Assembly: GCF_000403395.2 (NCBI RefSeq)
Contig: NZ_KE159675.1
Coordinates: 256,808 to 320,807 of the forward strand
DNA: 64,000 nucleotides
Source: Anaerotruncus sp. G3(2012)
GTDB lineage: Bacteria; Bacillota; Clostridia; Oscillospirales; Ruminococcaceae
Direction of reading: 5' to 3'
Part shown: in pieces, positions 23,385 to 33,889 of the stretch
How positions within the stretch are numbered: position 1 is the first letter of the stretch
Layout: each line of letters begins with the position of its first letter
The notes under the pieces: generated by a model
What the model saw: the letters and a program-made list of their open reading frames with translations, nothing else
Database searches by the model: none
Told to the model about the DNA's origin: nothing
Made by a program: the position numbers and the translations under genes

Positions 23385-24353
23385 ATGAAATTTATGGATG
23401 TGCAGGCAGTTGACGGGGTCATCCGGATGGCGAAGATCGCCAAGGGCGCGGATTATTTTGGTACGGACATCTCCGAGGATACCGCGTTTGCGCTGATGGA
23501 CCGCTACCTTGAACTGGGCGGCAATACGATTGATACCGCGCGCATCTATGGCAAGGCCGGCCCGGAACCGGAAAGCCCTGCCTTGAGCGAAGGGGTTGTG
23601 GGGCGCTGGATGAAATCCCGCGGCAACCGCAGCAGCATCGTGCTTGTGACCAAGGGAGCGCACCCCGACCGGGCGGCGCTGACCAAAAGCCGCATCTGTA
23701 AAGAGGTGGTCGAGACCGAACTGTGCACCAGCCTTGAGCAGCTCGGTGTGGACCACGTTGACGTCTATTTCCTGCATCGGGATAACCCCGACATGCCGGC
23801 AGGCGAGATCATCGACCTGATGGACGAACAGGTACGGGCGGGAAAAATCCGCGCATTGGGGGTCTCGAACTGGACGGTCAGCCGGATCAACGAGGCGAAT
23901 GCCTATGCCAAAGCCAACGGGCGCACGCCCATCACCATCTCCCAGATCCAATGGGGGCTGGCGTGGTCCGATCCCGCAGGCTGGAACGACCCGACGATCG
24001 TCTGCATGAACGATACCGAATACGCCGGCTACCTCGCCAATAAAATCCCGGTGATGGGGTTTGCTCCGCAGGGGGGCGGCTATTTCACCAAAATGCTCGC
24101 CGGGCAGCCGGTGCGCGAACGGTTCCGCCTGCGGTACGATAACCCGGTCAACCGCGCCCGGCTCGAACGGGTGAAGGAGGTCTGTGAAGCGACCGGGCAG
24201 TCAGCCGCAGCGATTGCGCTCGCATTTCTGACCTCCAATCCGGTGGAAAGTGCAGCGGTTATCGGCTGCTCCACTGTCGCACAGCTTGAGGACAGCATGT
24301 CCTCCTGCGACCTGACCCTGGATGCGGAAACGGTCTCCGCACTGCTCAGGTGA
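23385..24353 (+). CDS. Aldo/keto reductase
   Basis: A 322-residue NAD(P)H-dependent TIM-barrel reductase. GGNTIDTARIYG carries the catalytic Asp and Tyr, IVLVTKG the Lys, and VDVYFLHRDNP the His. RALGVSNWTV and the C-terminal AAVIGCST segment match cofactor-binding regions. The substrate is not evident. AGGAGG lies 8 bases before the ATG. The stop overlaps the GTG of the DUF3810 gene (GTGA), so they are one transcriptional unit. Confidence 0.9.
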   Translation: MKFMDVQAVDGVIRMAKIAKGADYFGTDISEDTAFALMDRYLELGGNTIDTARIYGKAGPEPESPALSEGVVGRWMKSRGNRSSIVLVTKGAHPDRAALTKSRICKEVVETELCTSLEQLGVDHVDVYFLHRDNPDMPAGEIIDLMDEQVRAGKIRALGVSNWTVSRINEANAYAKANGRTPITISQIQWGLAWSDPAGWNDPTIVCMNDTEYAGYLANKIPVMGFAPQGGGYFTKMLAGQPVRERFRLRYDNPVNRARLERVKEVCEATGQSAAAIALAFLTSNPVESAAVIGCSTVAQLEDSMSSCDLTLDAETVSALLR

Positions 24354-25543
24354 TTAAGCCAGTCCCGGTCATCCAGCCGGTGATGCGGGACCGGCCGCGT
24401 CCCCGGTTCCGGGACTATCTGAAACGGTGGTGGATTCTCCTGCTGCTCCCGCTCTCCGCAGGGATGATCCTCCTCGCACGCTCCGACCCGGCCCTCACCG
24501 AATCGCTCTATTCCAGCAGGGTCTATCCTTGTTTTGCCCGGACGCTTGGCAGGCTTACCTCTCTGCTGCCATTCTCGCTGCTCGAGCTGCTGGTCTGTGC
24601 CGCGCTTGCGGCCTGTGTGGTGCTGATATTCTGGGCCCTGATACATAAATCCCGTGTACGGCGCGGCCTGCTGCAGCCGGAGGAACCGCTGGGCTGGGGT
24701 CTGTTGCTCGAGCGGGTCATAAAGCTGCTCTGCTGCCTTTTGTTTGCGTTTGTCCTGCTCTGCGGGCTGAACTACTACCGCCCTGAATTTGCCTCTTTCA
24801 GCGGGCTGGACGTGCGGGAGTCACCGTCGGACGAACTGGTTGCTCTTTGTACGGACCTTACCTTGCAGGCAAACGCGCTGCGGGAGCAGGTGCAGACAGA
24901 TGAGAATGGGGTAATGCAGCTGCAAAACAGCAGCAGCCAGACAGCCAGGCAGGCCCGGGAAGCCTTCGGCCGCCTGGCGCTGGAATATGAGGTTCTGCCC
25001 GACCTGCCGATCACCCCAAAACCGGTATTGAACTCCTGGTGGATGTCGATGTTGCAGATTACCGGCATTTTTACGCCCTATACCTTTGAAGCCAATATCA
25101 ACATTGCCGCACCCGATTACAACATCCCGGCGACCATGTGCCACGAACTGGCGCACTCCCGCGGATTCATGCGGGAGGACGAGGCCAATTTTATCGGGTA
25201 TCTCGCCTGCCGGGAGAGTGATTCGGCTGAGTTCCAGTACAGCGGCACCATGCTCGCGCTTGTGCATTCGATCAACCGCCTGTACGATGCAGACTATGAC
25301 GCGTTTCTGGAGGTCAATGCGCTTATGTCCGAGGGGGTGCGCCTCGACTTTGCCGACAACAACGCCTACTGGGCGCGTTATGAGGGCCCGGTTGCCGAGG
25401 TTTCCACAGCGGTGAACAATACCTATCTGCGGGTTAACAACCAGTCGGACGGGGTGCAGAGCTATGGCCGGATGGTCGACCTCCTGCTTGCAGACTACCG
25501 CGCACGGCAGGACACCGCGCCGCCCGATTCCCAGCCGCTTTAA
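24350..25543 (+). CDS. DUF3810 membrane protein with HExxH motif
   Basis: A 397-residue protein of the DUF3810 family. Three membrane spans lie at about residues 26-45, 72-97 and 123-145; the large remainder is probably outside the cell. CHELAHSRGFMREDEANFIGYLAC contains HExxH with a downstream Glu, a zinc metalloprotease-like arrangement, so peptidase activity is plausible but unproven. The start is GTG at 24350, overlapping the aldo/keto reductase stop by 4 bases. A terminator follows at once. Confidence 0.8.
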   Translation: MIKPVPVIQPVMRDRPRPRFRDYLKRWWILLLLPLSAGMILLARSDPALTESLYSSRVYPCFARTLGRLTSLLPFSLLELLVCAALAACVVLIFWALIHKSRVRRGLLQPEEPLGWGLLLERVIKLLCCLLFAFVLLCGLNYYRPEFASFSGLDVRESPSDELVALCTDLTLQANALREQVQTDENGVMQLQNSSSQTARQAREAFGRLALEYEVLPDLPITPKPVLNSWWMSMLQITGIFTPYTFEANINIAAPDYNIPATMCHELAHSRGFMREDEANFIGYLACRESDSAEFQYSGTMLALVHSINRLYDADYDAFLEVNALMSEGVRLDFADNNAYWARYEGPVAEVSTAVNNTYLRVNNQSDGVQSYGRMVDLLLADYRARQDTAPPDSQPL

Positions 25544-25548
25544 AACAG

Positions 25549-25594
25549 ACAGCATATGGGGCGTCCTTTTTGGGCGGCTTGTGTGCTGTTTTTT
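25549..25594 (+). terminator. Rho-independent terminator
   Basis: ACAGCA (25549-25554) pairs with TGCTGT (25584-25589), with inner GCGTCC/GGGCG pairing, and T residues run to 25594. It ends the AKR-DUF3810 unit. Confidence 0.75.
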
Positions 25595-25759
25595 CTGTAT
25601 GAAAGGGATCAAAAAACAGGTTCGGGGAACGGGCCCGGAAGCCCGGAAAAAGGGCCCGCCGGGTCGCACTGCAAATAGTGGATGAAAGCCAGGTCTCTTT
25701 TCCAGTTTTTTGTGTGGATATGGGCGGAGAAAAACCACAAAGTTTGGCAAATCACACTA

Positions 25760-25788
25760 TTGATTCCCTGTAGCGGAAATGATACAAT
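25760..25788 (+). promoter_or_regulatory. Promoter of guaB
   Basis: TTGATT (25760-25765) and TACAAT (25783-25788) are spaced by 17 bp. Only 54 bases separate the -10 box from the start codon, too little room for a purine riboswitch. Confidence 0.75.
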
Positions 25789-25790
25789 AG

Positions 25791-27323
<1,533 letters not shown>

Positions 27324-27868
27324 CGCCTCATTCGAAATAACCGGGCTTGTTTCCTCTCTAATAAGGGGTCTTTTTCCTCCGCCTGCAAGCAGGGGGAAAA
27401 GGCCCCGGGTTCGTTTCCCGGCGGTCGGTCTGGCAGCGGAGTCCCACCCTCCGGCGCATAGTTTTCCGGGAACATCGGCTGAAGGGTTGGAGAAAAAACT
27501 GGTTCCCGAGGCAAGGAAAGTTTTTCAAAGAGACTGCATAATTCTATCTATGAACAGGGTATTTCAAAAGCGGCCGGACAGCGCTTTTGAGATCTGCACC
27601 AGGATAGAAGGATGCAGCCTTTTTTGTTTTCCCGGAGCCTGTGGACGGTCGGAATCCACATCTTTTTAACATATTGCACATAAATGAGGCTGAAAATGAA
27701 GATTTCTGAAGATTTTATTGGCAAAAGTGAATGAGTTTTTAATAAATAAGAGAAAAAATATGAACCCAGGGCCTGAAATGCTATAATTTTGATTGGAAAG
27801 ACCATCCCAATTCTGTGAACAGACCGCCTTTTTTGTAGGCGGCTGGAAGATATGAAGGAGGAAAAACC
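27324..27868 (+). promoter_or_regulatory. Gene-free leader of the gamma-glutamate locus with an extended -10 promoter
   Basis: No gene is visible in these 545 bases. TGCTATAAT at 27779-27787 is an exact extended -10 box; a -35 box is not convincing. A weak hairpin CTGCA..TGCAG with T-run lies near 27594-27630, and CCGCC..GGCGG (about 27823-27842) lies just before the ggt ribosome site AAGGAGG. Confidence 0.5.
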
Positions 27869-29704
27869 ATGAAAAAGACACGCAGAATTCTCGCGCTGTT
27901 GCTGGCGGCCATGCTGACCGTTTCGGCTGCGGGCTGCGGCAGTACATCGGCGCCGGCGAGCAGTGCCCCGGAATCCAGCGCGGCGCAGCCGTCCGAGCCT
28001 GCATCAGAATCGGAACCCGCACAGGAAGAAGTGCCGGAGGAGCCGGCGTATACCTCTCTGGACGATTTCGTCCTGTTTGACAAGGACGGACAGACCCTGC
28101 GCACCGGGCGTGACGCGACCGGCGAACAGGGCATCGTCTCCACCAGTAAATATGAGGCTTCCAAGATCGGACGCCAGATCATCGAAGAGGGCGGCAACGC
28201 GATCGACGCGGCGGTTGCAGCAGCGTTTGCACTCGGCCTGGTTGAGCCGAACTCGTCCGGCATCGGTGGCGGCGGGTTTATGACCCTCTACCTCGCGGAG
28301 ACCGGCGAAACCCAGTTTATTGATTTCCGTGAGTGCGCCCCGGCAGCAGCCACCCCGGATATGTGGGTGATGGGGGATGACGGTAAGGTTGTCGGCAACG
28401 AGATGATGGAGGGCGGCAAGTCGATCGGTGTTCCGGGAGAGGTTGCCGGTATGCTCTACATCCTCGAGAACTACGGCACCATGACCCGTCAGCAGGTGCT
28501 CCAGCCGACCATTGATCTGGCGCGCAAGGGCGTTACGGTTACCCCGACCCTCGCAAACGACATGATGGATTCGTTTGACAAGATGATGAAATATCCGGAA
28601 TTCGGCGAAACCTTCCTGCGTGAGGACGGGCTGCCCTACGGCGTCGGTGAGATCTTCCAGAACCCGGATTACGCCAGCACCCTTGAGCTGATTGCGGAAC
28701 AGGGCGCAGACGGTTTCTACAAAGGCCCGCTGGCCGAGGCGATCGTTGCCGCGAACAACAAGTATGACGGCCTGATGACCATGGAGGACCTCGCAAATTA
28801 TCAGGTCAAGGTCACCGAGCCGGTCAAAGGCACCTACCGCGGCTATGAGATCCTCTCTTCCCCGCCGCCGTCCTCGGGTGGCACCATCGTGATCGAGATC
28901 CTCAACATCCTTGAGAATTTCGACCTTCCAGGCATGGAGCCGAACTCCGCAGAGGAGCTGCACCTCTTCTCCGAGGCGTTCAAACTGGCGTACGCCGACC
29001 GCGCAAAATACATGGGCGACCCGAAATATGTTGACGTCCCGCTCGCCGGCCTGATGAACAAGGAATATGCAAAAACCCTTGCGGCACAGATCGACGTTGA
29101 AAAAGCGGCTGAAACGGTAGAGGCAAACGATCCGTGGCCGTATGAGCATGTTGAGACCACCCACTACTCGATCGCGGACAAAGAAGGCAACATGGTTTCG
29201 GTCACCAAGACGGTCAACGGCATCTTCGGTTCCGGCGTCTGTGTCGATGGCTACGGATTCATGCTGAACAACGAGATGGGCGACTTTGACTTCGGTCCCG
29301 ACAAGCCCAACTCGATTGCAGGCGGTAAAGTCCCGCTCTCTTCGATGAGCCCGACGGTTGTCCTCAAAGATGGAAAACCGGCGTTCGTGCTCGGCTCCCC
29401 GGGTGCTACCACCATCATCTCCACAGTCGCACAGGTCATCTCCAAGGTGATCGACCATGGCATGACCATGCAGGAGGCGGTCGACGCGCCCCGCATCAAG
29501 GGCTTCAAGGACAACAAGATCGACTACGAAACCCGCATTGACCAGGCGGTAATCGACAAGCTGGTTGAGATGGGCCACATCTGCAACCCGCTCGAGGAGT
29601 GGAACCGTTCGTTCGGTTCGGTCCAGGCGGTCCTGTACGGTGAGGACGGCGTGCTCCAGGGCGCTGCCGACCCGAGACGTGACGGCAAAGCACTGGGTTA
29701 CTAA
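27869..29704 (+). CDS. ggt: Gamma-glutamyltransferase lipoprotein
   Basis: A 611-residue gamma-glutamyltranspeptidase, which hydrolyses or transfers gamma-glutamyl bonds (glutathione, poly-gamma-glutamate). It has a lipoprotein signal with lipobox AAGC (Cys 23), then a Ser/Pro/Glu linker to about residue 60. Large-subunit motifs include GGNAIDAAVAAAFALGLVEP. The autoprocessing site is ETTHYS, giving Thr430 as the N-terminal nucleophile of the small subunit. SSMSPTVV and LGSPGATTI are the substrate-site Ser and Gly motifs. A lipid anchor would place it on the outer face of the membrane. It opens the poly-gamma-glutamate locus, so polymer trimming or use is a likely job. Confidence 0.93.
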   Translation: MKKTRRILALLLAAMLTVSAAGCGSTSAPASSAPESSAAQPSEPASESEPAQEEVPEEPAYTSLDDFVLFDKDGQTLRTGRDATGEQGIVSTSKYEASKIGRQIIEEGGNAIDAAVAAAFALGLVEPNSSGIGGGGFMTLYLAETGETQFIDFRECAPAAATPDMWVMGDDGKVVGNEMMEGGKSIGVPGEVAGMLYILENYGTMTRQQVLQPTIDLARKGVTVTPTLANDMMDSFDKMMKYPEFGETFLREDGLPYGVGEIFQNPDYASTLELIAEQGADGFYKGPLAEAIVAANNKYDGLMTMEDLANYQVKVTEPVKGTYRGYEILSSPPPSSGGTIVIEILNILENFDLPGMEPNSAEELHLFSEAFKLAYADRAKYMGDPKYVDVPLAGLMNKEYAKTLAAQIDVEKAAETVEANDPWPYEHVETTHYSIADKEGNMVSVTKTVNGIFGSGVCVDGYGFMLNNEMGDFDFGPDKPNSIAGGKVPLSSMSPTVVLKDGKPAFVLGSPGATTIISTVAQVISKVIDHGMTMQEAVDAPRIKGFKDNKIDYETRIDQAVIDKLVEMGHICNPLEEWNRSFGSVQAVLYGEDGVLQGAADPRRDGKALGY

Positions 29705-29749
29705 TCACAAACCGCATCAGGCAGTTTCCATCGCTTTTGTGTGGATTAA

Positions 29750-29777
29750 GGGGGCTTTTCTTCTTTAAAAAGCCCCC
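29750..29777 (+). other. Hairpin between ggt and the DUF6305-like gene
   Basis: GGGGGCTTTT (29750-29759) pairs with AAAAGCCCCC (29768-29777). There is no T-run after it; a second imperfect GC-rich stem (about 29798-29840) follows. Together they could moderate read-through from ggt. Confidence 0.55.
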
Positions 29778-29871
29778 TCCCCGAAAAAATACGGAACCGG
29801 CCCCTGCCAGCCTGCTGTGACCAAAGCGGGCAGGCGGGGCCATACGGACAGATACTACGGAGGTAGATGAA

Positions 29872-30522
29872 ATGATGAGAAAGAAATTTGCAGCGCTGGG
29901 TCTGGCGCTGATGTTGACCGTATCTTTGACCGCCTGTGGCGGTGGTTCTTCCGCTCCGGCGAGCAGCGCAGCTCCTGCCGCGCCCGCCACATCCGAAGCA
30001 GCCGATGGTACAGCGGCTGGCGGTGAGGTAAAAGGTCTGGAAGGGCCGATTGCCGAGTCCCCGATTCTGCTGACCTCGGTCGGGCAGAGCGCGGATGTCG
30101 AGATGGTCAAGGTGATGATGGATAAGGGCGGACTTTCCCCCGAAACCAACAGCCTGGCGACCGAAGCCGACCTGGGCGATAGCAAGACCCTGGTGCTGGC
30201 GATCGGCGGTTCCTCCAAGGGATTGGGCGCGGCCGGTATCGACGCGAACCAGGAGCTGGAGCGGGTCAACAAGCTGATCGCTGCGGCAGATGAGAAGGGC
30301 ATGACGATCATTGCACTGCACATCGGCGGGGAAGCCCGCCGCGGAGACCTCTCCGACAAGTTTGTACCCCCGAGCTTTGAAAAGGCCGATTACGCGATCG
30401 TGGTTGCGGACGGCAACAAGGACGGGCTGATGTCCGATCTGGCTTCCAAAGCCGGCATCCCGATGGACGAGGTTACGACGATGGCGGACGTTGTTGAGCC
30501 GCTCAAGGCTGCTTTCAAATAA
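29872..30522 (+). CDS. DUF6305-like lipoprotein
   Basis: A 216-residue predicted lipoprotein: signal MMRKKFAALGLALMLTVSL, lipobox LTAC with Cys22, a Ser/Ala/Pro linker to about residue 55, then a compact alpha/beta domain starting SPILLTSVGQSADVEMVKV. SKTLVLAIGGSSKGLGAAGID and IALHIGGEARRGDLSD resemble nucleotide- or ligand-binding turns, but I cannot name a ligand. I recall this fold as DUF6305, an assignment from memory. Its place between ggt and a TRAP-like permease suggests a surface binding protein for the transporter or polymer. Confidence 0.6.
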   Translation: MMRKKFAALGLALMLTVSLTACGGGSSAPASSAAPAAPATSEAADGTAAGGEVKGLEGPIAESPILLTSVGQSADVEMVKVMMDKGGLSPETNSLATEADLGDSKTLVLAIGGSSKGLGAAGIDANQELERVNKLIAAADEKGMTIIALHIGGEARRGDLSDKFVPPSFEKADYAIVVADGNKDGLMSDLASKAGIPMDEVTTMADVVEPLKAAFK

Positions 30523-30534
30523 GGTTTGAGGCGT

Positions 30535-30578
30535 AATCAGCCGGGACAGGGCATTACGTCTGGTTCCGGCTGATTTTC
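30535..30578 (+). terminator. Terminator after the DUF6305-like gene
   Basis: AATCAGCCGG (30535-30544) pairs perfectly with CCGGCTGATT (30566-30575), then TTTTC. The rest of the 345-base spacer (to 30867) has a GGAGGGT..ACCCTCC hairpin near 30780-30808 but no gene or clear promoter. Confidence 0.75.
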
Positions 30579-30867
30579 TTTGCCCGGATACCGTCCCTGG
30601 GTTCCCACAGAGACGGACGGAGGCATCAAAAAATGTGGAACGGCAGAGCCTGTTTTGGAATCTGGAGTTTGTTTCGTATCTGAATTTTGATTCGGTTTTC
30701 CGTCCCGTCCCCCGGGCAGGATGCTACCCGCGGGGATATTAACGAATACCGCGTCCCGGCGCAAGCCGAGAGACTCCTGGGAGGGTGCCTGTGTCCGGGA
30801 CCCTCCACGCAAAAGACACGGAACAGCTTTTTACGGGCAGGTGGCCCATCCGCAAGGAGGTTTTTGC

Positions 30868-32139
30868 ATGAGTATAGAGTTAATGATCTTTCTCGCCATG
30901 GTTGTGGTGTTTGCGGGCGGCTGCTTCCTGCTCAAGCTGCCGGTCAGTATTTCGATGGTGCTTTCCTCTGTGGTCGGCGCGCTGGTCGGCGGACAGGGGG
31001 TCCCGCTGCGGCATCTGGTGGAGGGAACCTTCTCCTATGTCGACACCATCCTCGTCATCGCAACCGCGATGATCTTTATGAAGGTGATCCAGGAGAGCGG
31101 CGCGCTCGATGCGCTCTCTGCCCTGATTATCGAGAAATTCCACAAAATCCCGGCGCTGCTTCTCTGCCTGATTATGCTGGTGATCATGTTCCCGGGCATG
31201 ATTACCGGTTCCTCGACCGCGGCGGTTCTCACCGCAGGTTCGATCATGTCCCCGGTTCTGATCCTCATGGGCGTCCCGATGCTCGAAACCGCCTGCATCA
31301 TTGCGATGGGCGGCATCCTCGGTATGATCGCCCCGCCGGTCAACATTCCGGCCATGATTATCGGCGGCGGTATCGATATCCCGTATGTCGGGTTTGAGAT
31401 TCCGCTGGCAATCCTCACCTTCCCGCTCGCATTCCTGTTTGTACTGATGTTCGGCTATAAATACGCGAAGAAGATTTCCTATGAGGAGATCGCGCCCAAG
31501 CTCAACAACGAGCCGCGCGAAAAGTTCGGCTTCCGGGTTTATATCCCGATCTTTGCCGCAATCATCCTGATGGTGGTCAACAAGGCAGTTCCGCAGATTC
31601 CCGACCTGGGAATGCCGCTGGTCTTTCTGATCAGCGCGGTGATCGGCCTGTTCACCGGCTACAAAATCGACATCCTCAAGACCTGCAAAGAGGCGATCAA
31701 CAGCGTCCTCCCTGTACTCGGTATCCTGATGGGCGTCGGCATGTTCATCCAGATCATGACCCTCACCGGTGTACGCGGCCTGATCGTTACCTCCTGCATC
31801 AGCCTGCCCAATCTGCTGCTCTATGTGGCGATGGCAATTTCGATCCCGCTGTTCGGCGCGGTTTCGTCCTACGGCGCGGCTTCGGTTCTGGGTGTCCCGT
31901 TCCTGATGGCATTCCTCGCTAAGGATCAGATCATCACTGCGGCGGCAATCTCGCTGATTGCTTCTCTGGGAGATATGATGCCCCCCACCGCGCTTGCAGG
32001 AATCTTTGCCGCGCAGGTGGTCGGCCTTAAGAAATATACCGACGTGCTCAAGCGGTGCATCGTTCCCGCGCTGATCCTGATTGCATGGGCGATCCTGATT
32101 ATCGTATTCTCCCCGCAGATTGCGGCAATCCTTCCTTAA
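30868..32139 (+). CDS. TRAP/DctM-like membrane permease
   Basis: A 423-residue very hydrophobic protein with about 10-12 membrane spans, like the large permease (DctM) of TRAP transporters and related ion-transporter families. The re-entrant-loop type motifs GSSTAAVLTAGSIMSPVLI and MIAPPVNIPAMIIGGG near residues 112-175, and GDMMPPTALAGIFAAQ near 370-385, fit this superfamily. No DctP or standard DctQ gene lies nearby; the 48-residue ORF downstream and the lipoprotein upstream may take those places. GCAAGGAGG (30852-30860) fixes ATG 30868. The likely cargo is glutamate, a gamma-glutamyl oligomer or a dicarboxylate, by context only. Confidence 0.8.
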   Translation: MSIELMIFLAMVVVFAGGCFLLKLPVSISMVLSSVVGALVGGQGVPLRHLVEGTFSYVDTILVIATAMIFMKVIQESGALDALSALIIEKFHKIPALLLCLIMLVIMFPGMITGSSTAAVLTAGSIMSPVLILMGVPMLETACIIAMGGILGMIAPPVNIPAMIIGGGIDIPYVGFEIPLAILTFPLAFLFVLMFGYKYAKKISYEEIAPKLNNEPREKFGFRVYIPIFAAIILMVVNKAVPQIPDLGMPLVFLISAVIGLFTGYKIDILKTCKEAINSVLPVLGILMGVGMFIQIMTLTGVRGLIVTSCISLPNLLLYVAMAISIPLFGAVSSYGAASVLGVPFLMAFLAKDQIITAAAISLIASLGDMMPPTALAGIFAAQVVGLKKYTDVLKRCIVPALILIAWAILIIVFSPQIAAILP

Positions 32140-32160
32140 CAGAATGGAGCTGAACTCTTT

Positions 32161-32307
32161 ATGATTACATTGATTTATCGCGGGATCATCGCAATCGTGA
32201 TGTCCTTTACCGTATGGAACCTGTACACCGAAAAAAAGATCGCGCTCCAGGCGAACGCGGCGATCGTTCTGATCCCGCTGCTGCTGCGCCTTCTGATGAT
32301 TAAGTAA
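32161..32307 (+). CDS. 48-residue membrane microprotein
   Basis: A short frame from ATG 32161 to TAA 32305-32307 encodes 48 residues: MITLIYRGIIAIVMSFTVW as a first span, a short polar turn (NLYTEKKIALQAN), and AAIVLIPLLLRLLMIK as a second span. GGAG lies upstream at an 11-13 base distance. It fits tightly between the permease (21 bases) and the hydrolase gene (13 bases), with the AGGAGG of the next gene overlapping its 3' end. A small accessory subunit of the permease is likely. Confidence 0.65.
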   Translation: MITLIYRGIIAIVMSFTVWNLYTEKKIALQANAAIVLIPLLLRLLMIK

Positions 32308-32320
32308 AGGAGGGGCAACG

Positions 32321-33466
32321 ATGAATAAACAGATCATTACCGCATCGGTCTGCCTCCTGGCCTCGCTCACGATCGCTGGGATCACCGGCAAAAATTTCAT
32401 GGATGTCAAGAAGCCGGATGAGCTGCGTCCCGGCCCGGGTGTGACCCAGACCAAGATGCTCAGCGACTATTTCCCGGATATCGCGGGCACCAATGCCGAC
32501 AGCACCGTCTATGTGATGGAGGGGGAGCAGCCGGGCGGAAAGATGCTCGTTCTGGGCGGTACCCATGCGAATGAACCTTCGGGGTATCTCGCGGCGATTA
32601 CCTTTGTGGAGTCGGGTAAAGTGGAGCAGGGGACTGTGTTTGTAATCCCCCGCACCTGTAACAGCGGCTTCACCCACAACGACCCGCAGGAAGGTTCCCC
32701 GCAGTACTACACGATCCAGACCAAGGGCGGTCCGCGCCAGTTCCGCTATGGCTCGCGTGCGGCCAACCCGCTCGACCAGTGGCCCGATCCGGACGTTTAT
32801 GTCCATGCCGCATCGGGGCAGCGGCTCTCCGGCTCGGAGACCCGCAACATCAACCGAACCTATCCGGGCCGCCCGGACGGTACCCTGACCGAAAAGGCTT
32901 CCTACGCAATCAGGCAGCTGATCGACAACGAAGGGGTCAACCTGACCTTCGACCTGCACGAGGCATCCCCTGAATATCCGGTCATCAATGCGACGGTTGC
33001 CCATGAAACCGCAATGTCGATCGCATCCAATGGGATGTTCGAGCTTCAGATGGCGGGCATCGCAATGAGCCTCGAGCCTTCCCCGACCAACCTGCATGGC
33101 CTGACCCACCGCGAGCTGGGGGATTATACCGACACGCTCCCGCTTCTGATGGAGACCGCCAACGCATCGCAGGGCCGTCTGCGGGGAAAAACCAATGCAG
33201 ACCTCGTGCTCACCGGAAAGGACAAATGCTATGTGAAGGCGCAGAAGCTCGGGTTCCTCTATGTCCCGTACGATGAAACCGGGCATCCGATTGAGGAGCG
33301 GGTCGGGCGTCACCTGCAAGGGGTCTATGAGTACTCCAAAGCGTACAGCGCCCAGTATCCGGACACCCCGATCGTTTACAGCGGGCTTCCCAGCTATCAG
33401 GAGCTGTTCCTGGATGCGGACCCGTCCGAGCTCGGCGGGACCCGCCTTGGACAATATCTAAACTAA
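32321..33466 (+). CDS. Exported AspA/AstE-like zinc hydrolase
   Basis: A 381-residue protein with an N-terminal signal or anchor (about residues 5-23) and a zinc carboxypeptidase-like domain of the succinylglutamate desuccinylase/aspartoacylase type (M14-related). Zinc ligands are H82 and E85 in LGGTHANEPSGY and H213 in LTFDLHEAS. NINRTYPGRPDG (about 177-188) is the substrate-carboxylate Arg motif. LPLLMETANASQG gives a candidate catalytic Glu. These enzymes cut amide bonds of N-acyl amino acids; here the extracytoplasmic position and locus suggest gamma-glutamyl or acyl-glutamate bonds. The start has AAAGGAGGGGC upstream. Confidence 0.75.
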   Translation: MNKQIITASVCLLASLTIAGITGKNFMDVKKPDELRPGPGVTQTKMLSDYFPDIAGTNADSTVYVMEGEQPGGKMLVLGGTHANEPSGYLAAITFVESGKVEQGTVFVIPRTCNSGFTHNDPQEGSPQYYTIQTKGGPRQFRYGSRAANPLDQWPDPDVYVHAASGQRLSGSETRNINRTYPGRPDGTLTEKASYAIRQLIDNEGVNLTFDLHEASPEYPVINATVAHETAMSIASNGMFELQMAGIAMSLEPSPTNLHGLTHRELGDYTDTLPLLMETANASQGRLRGKTNADLVLTGKDKCYVKAQKLGFLYVPYDETGHPIEERVGRHLQGVYEYSKAYSAQYPDTPIVYSGLPSYQELFLDADPSELGGTRLGQYLN

Positions 33467-33889
33467 TTCCGCTTTTTTCTTTTTCTTCCTATAACCGCGG
33501 TAGGCCGTATCTGTAGCATGCAGAACGGCCTATCGCACTATTGCAAATCAGGGCTGCGGCACAGGTAAGGGTTGTATTCCGGCTGGGTTGTATGGTATGT
33601 TTATAATCAAATTGTCTGAGAAGCGGTTCACAGGTTTGGCAGGAGGCTTTTTCTCCTGTCCGTTTTTCGGCAATCCGTCCTCAAAAGCCGCTTTTCTGGC
33701 GGCGCCCGCGTCCGGACAGATGTTTTGCCGTATGCGCGCATCGCAGCCCTGCCCGTTGCTTCCGCTATTTTACGCCGATTGTAGGATGCTGGCCTGTACC
33801 GGTTGACCTATGTTCAGTGAAAAAACGGGGGGAAACAGCGCCTGCGGCATAGGCTCGGAAAGCCATTTTATTGGGAGGAGGCAGATCGG
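33467..33889 (+). other. Gene-free spacer with a strong hairpin
   Basis: This 423-base gap splits the two hydrolase genes. TAGGCCGT (33501-33508) pairs with ACGGCCTA (33525-33532), with an inner TCTG/CAGA pair, but no T-run follows. A TATAAT at 33602-33607 lacks a convincing -35 box. No coding region can be supported. Confidence 0.5.

Noticed and set aside
28004..29578. A 524-codon minus-strand frame opposite ggt
   Set aside because: ggt has complete catalytic and processing motifs; the antisense translation resembles no family.
33588..33806. A 72-codon plus-strand frame in the gap between the two hydrolase genes
   Set aside because: It has no ribosome site, its composition is erratic with several Cys and Phe runs, and no family similarity is apparent.
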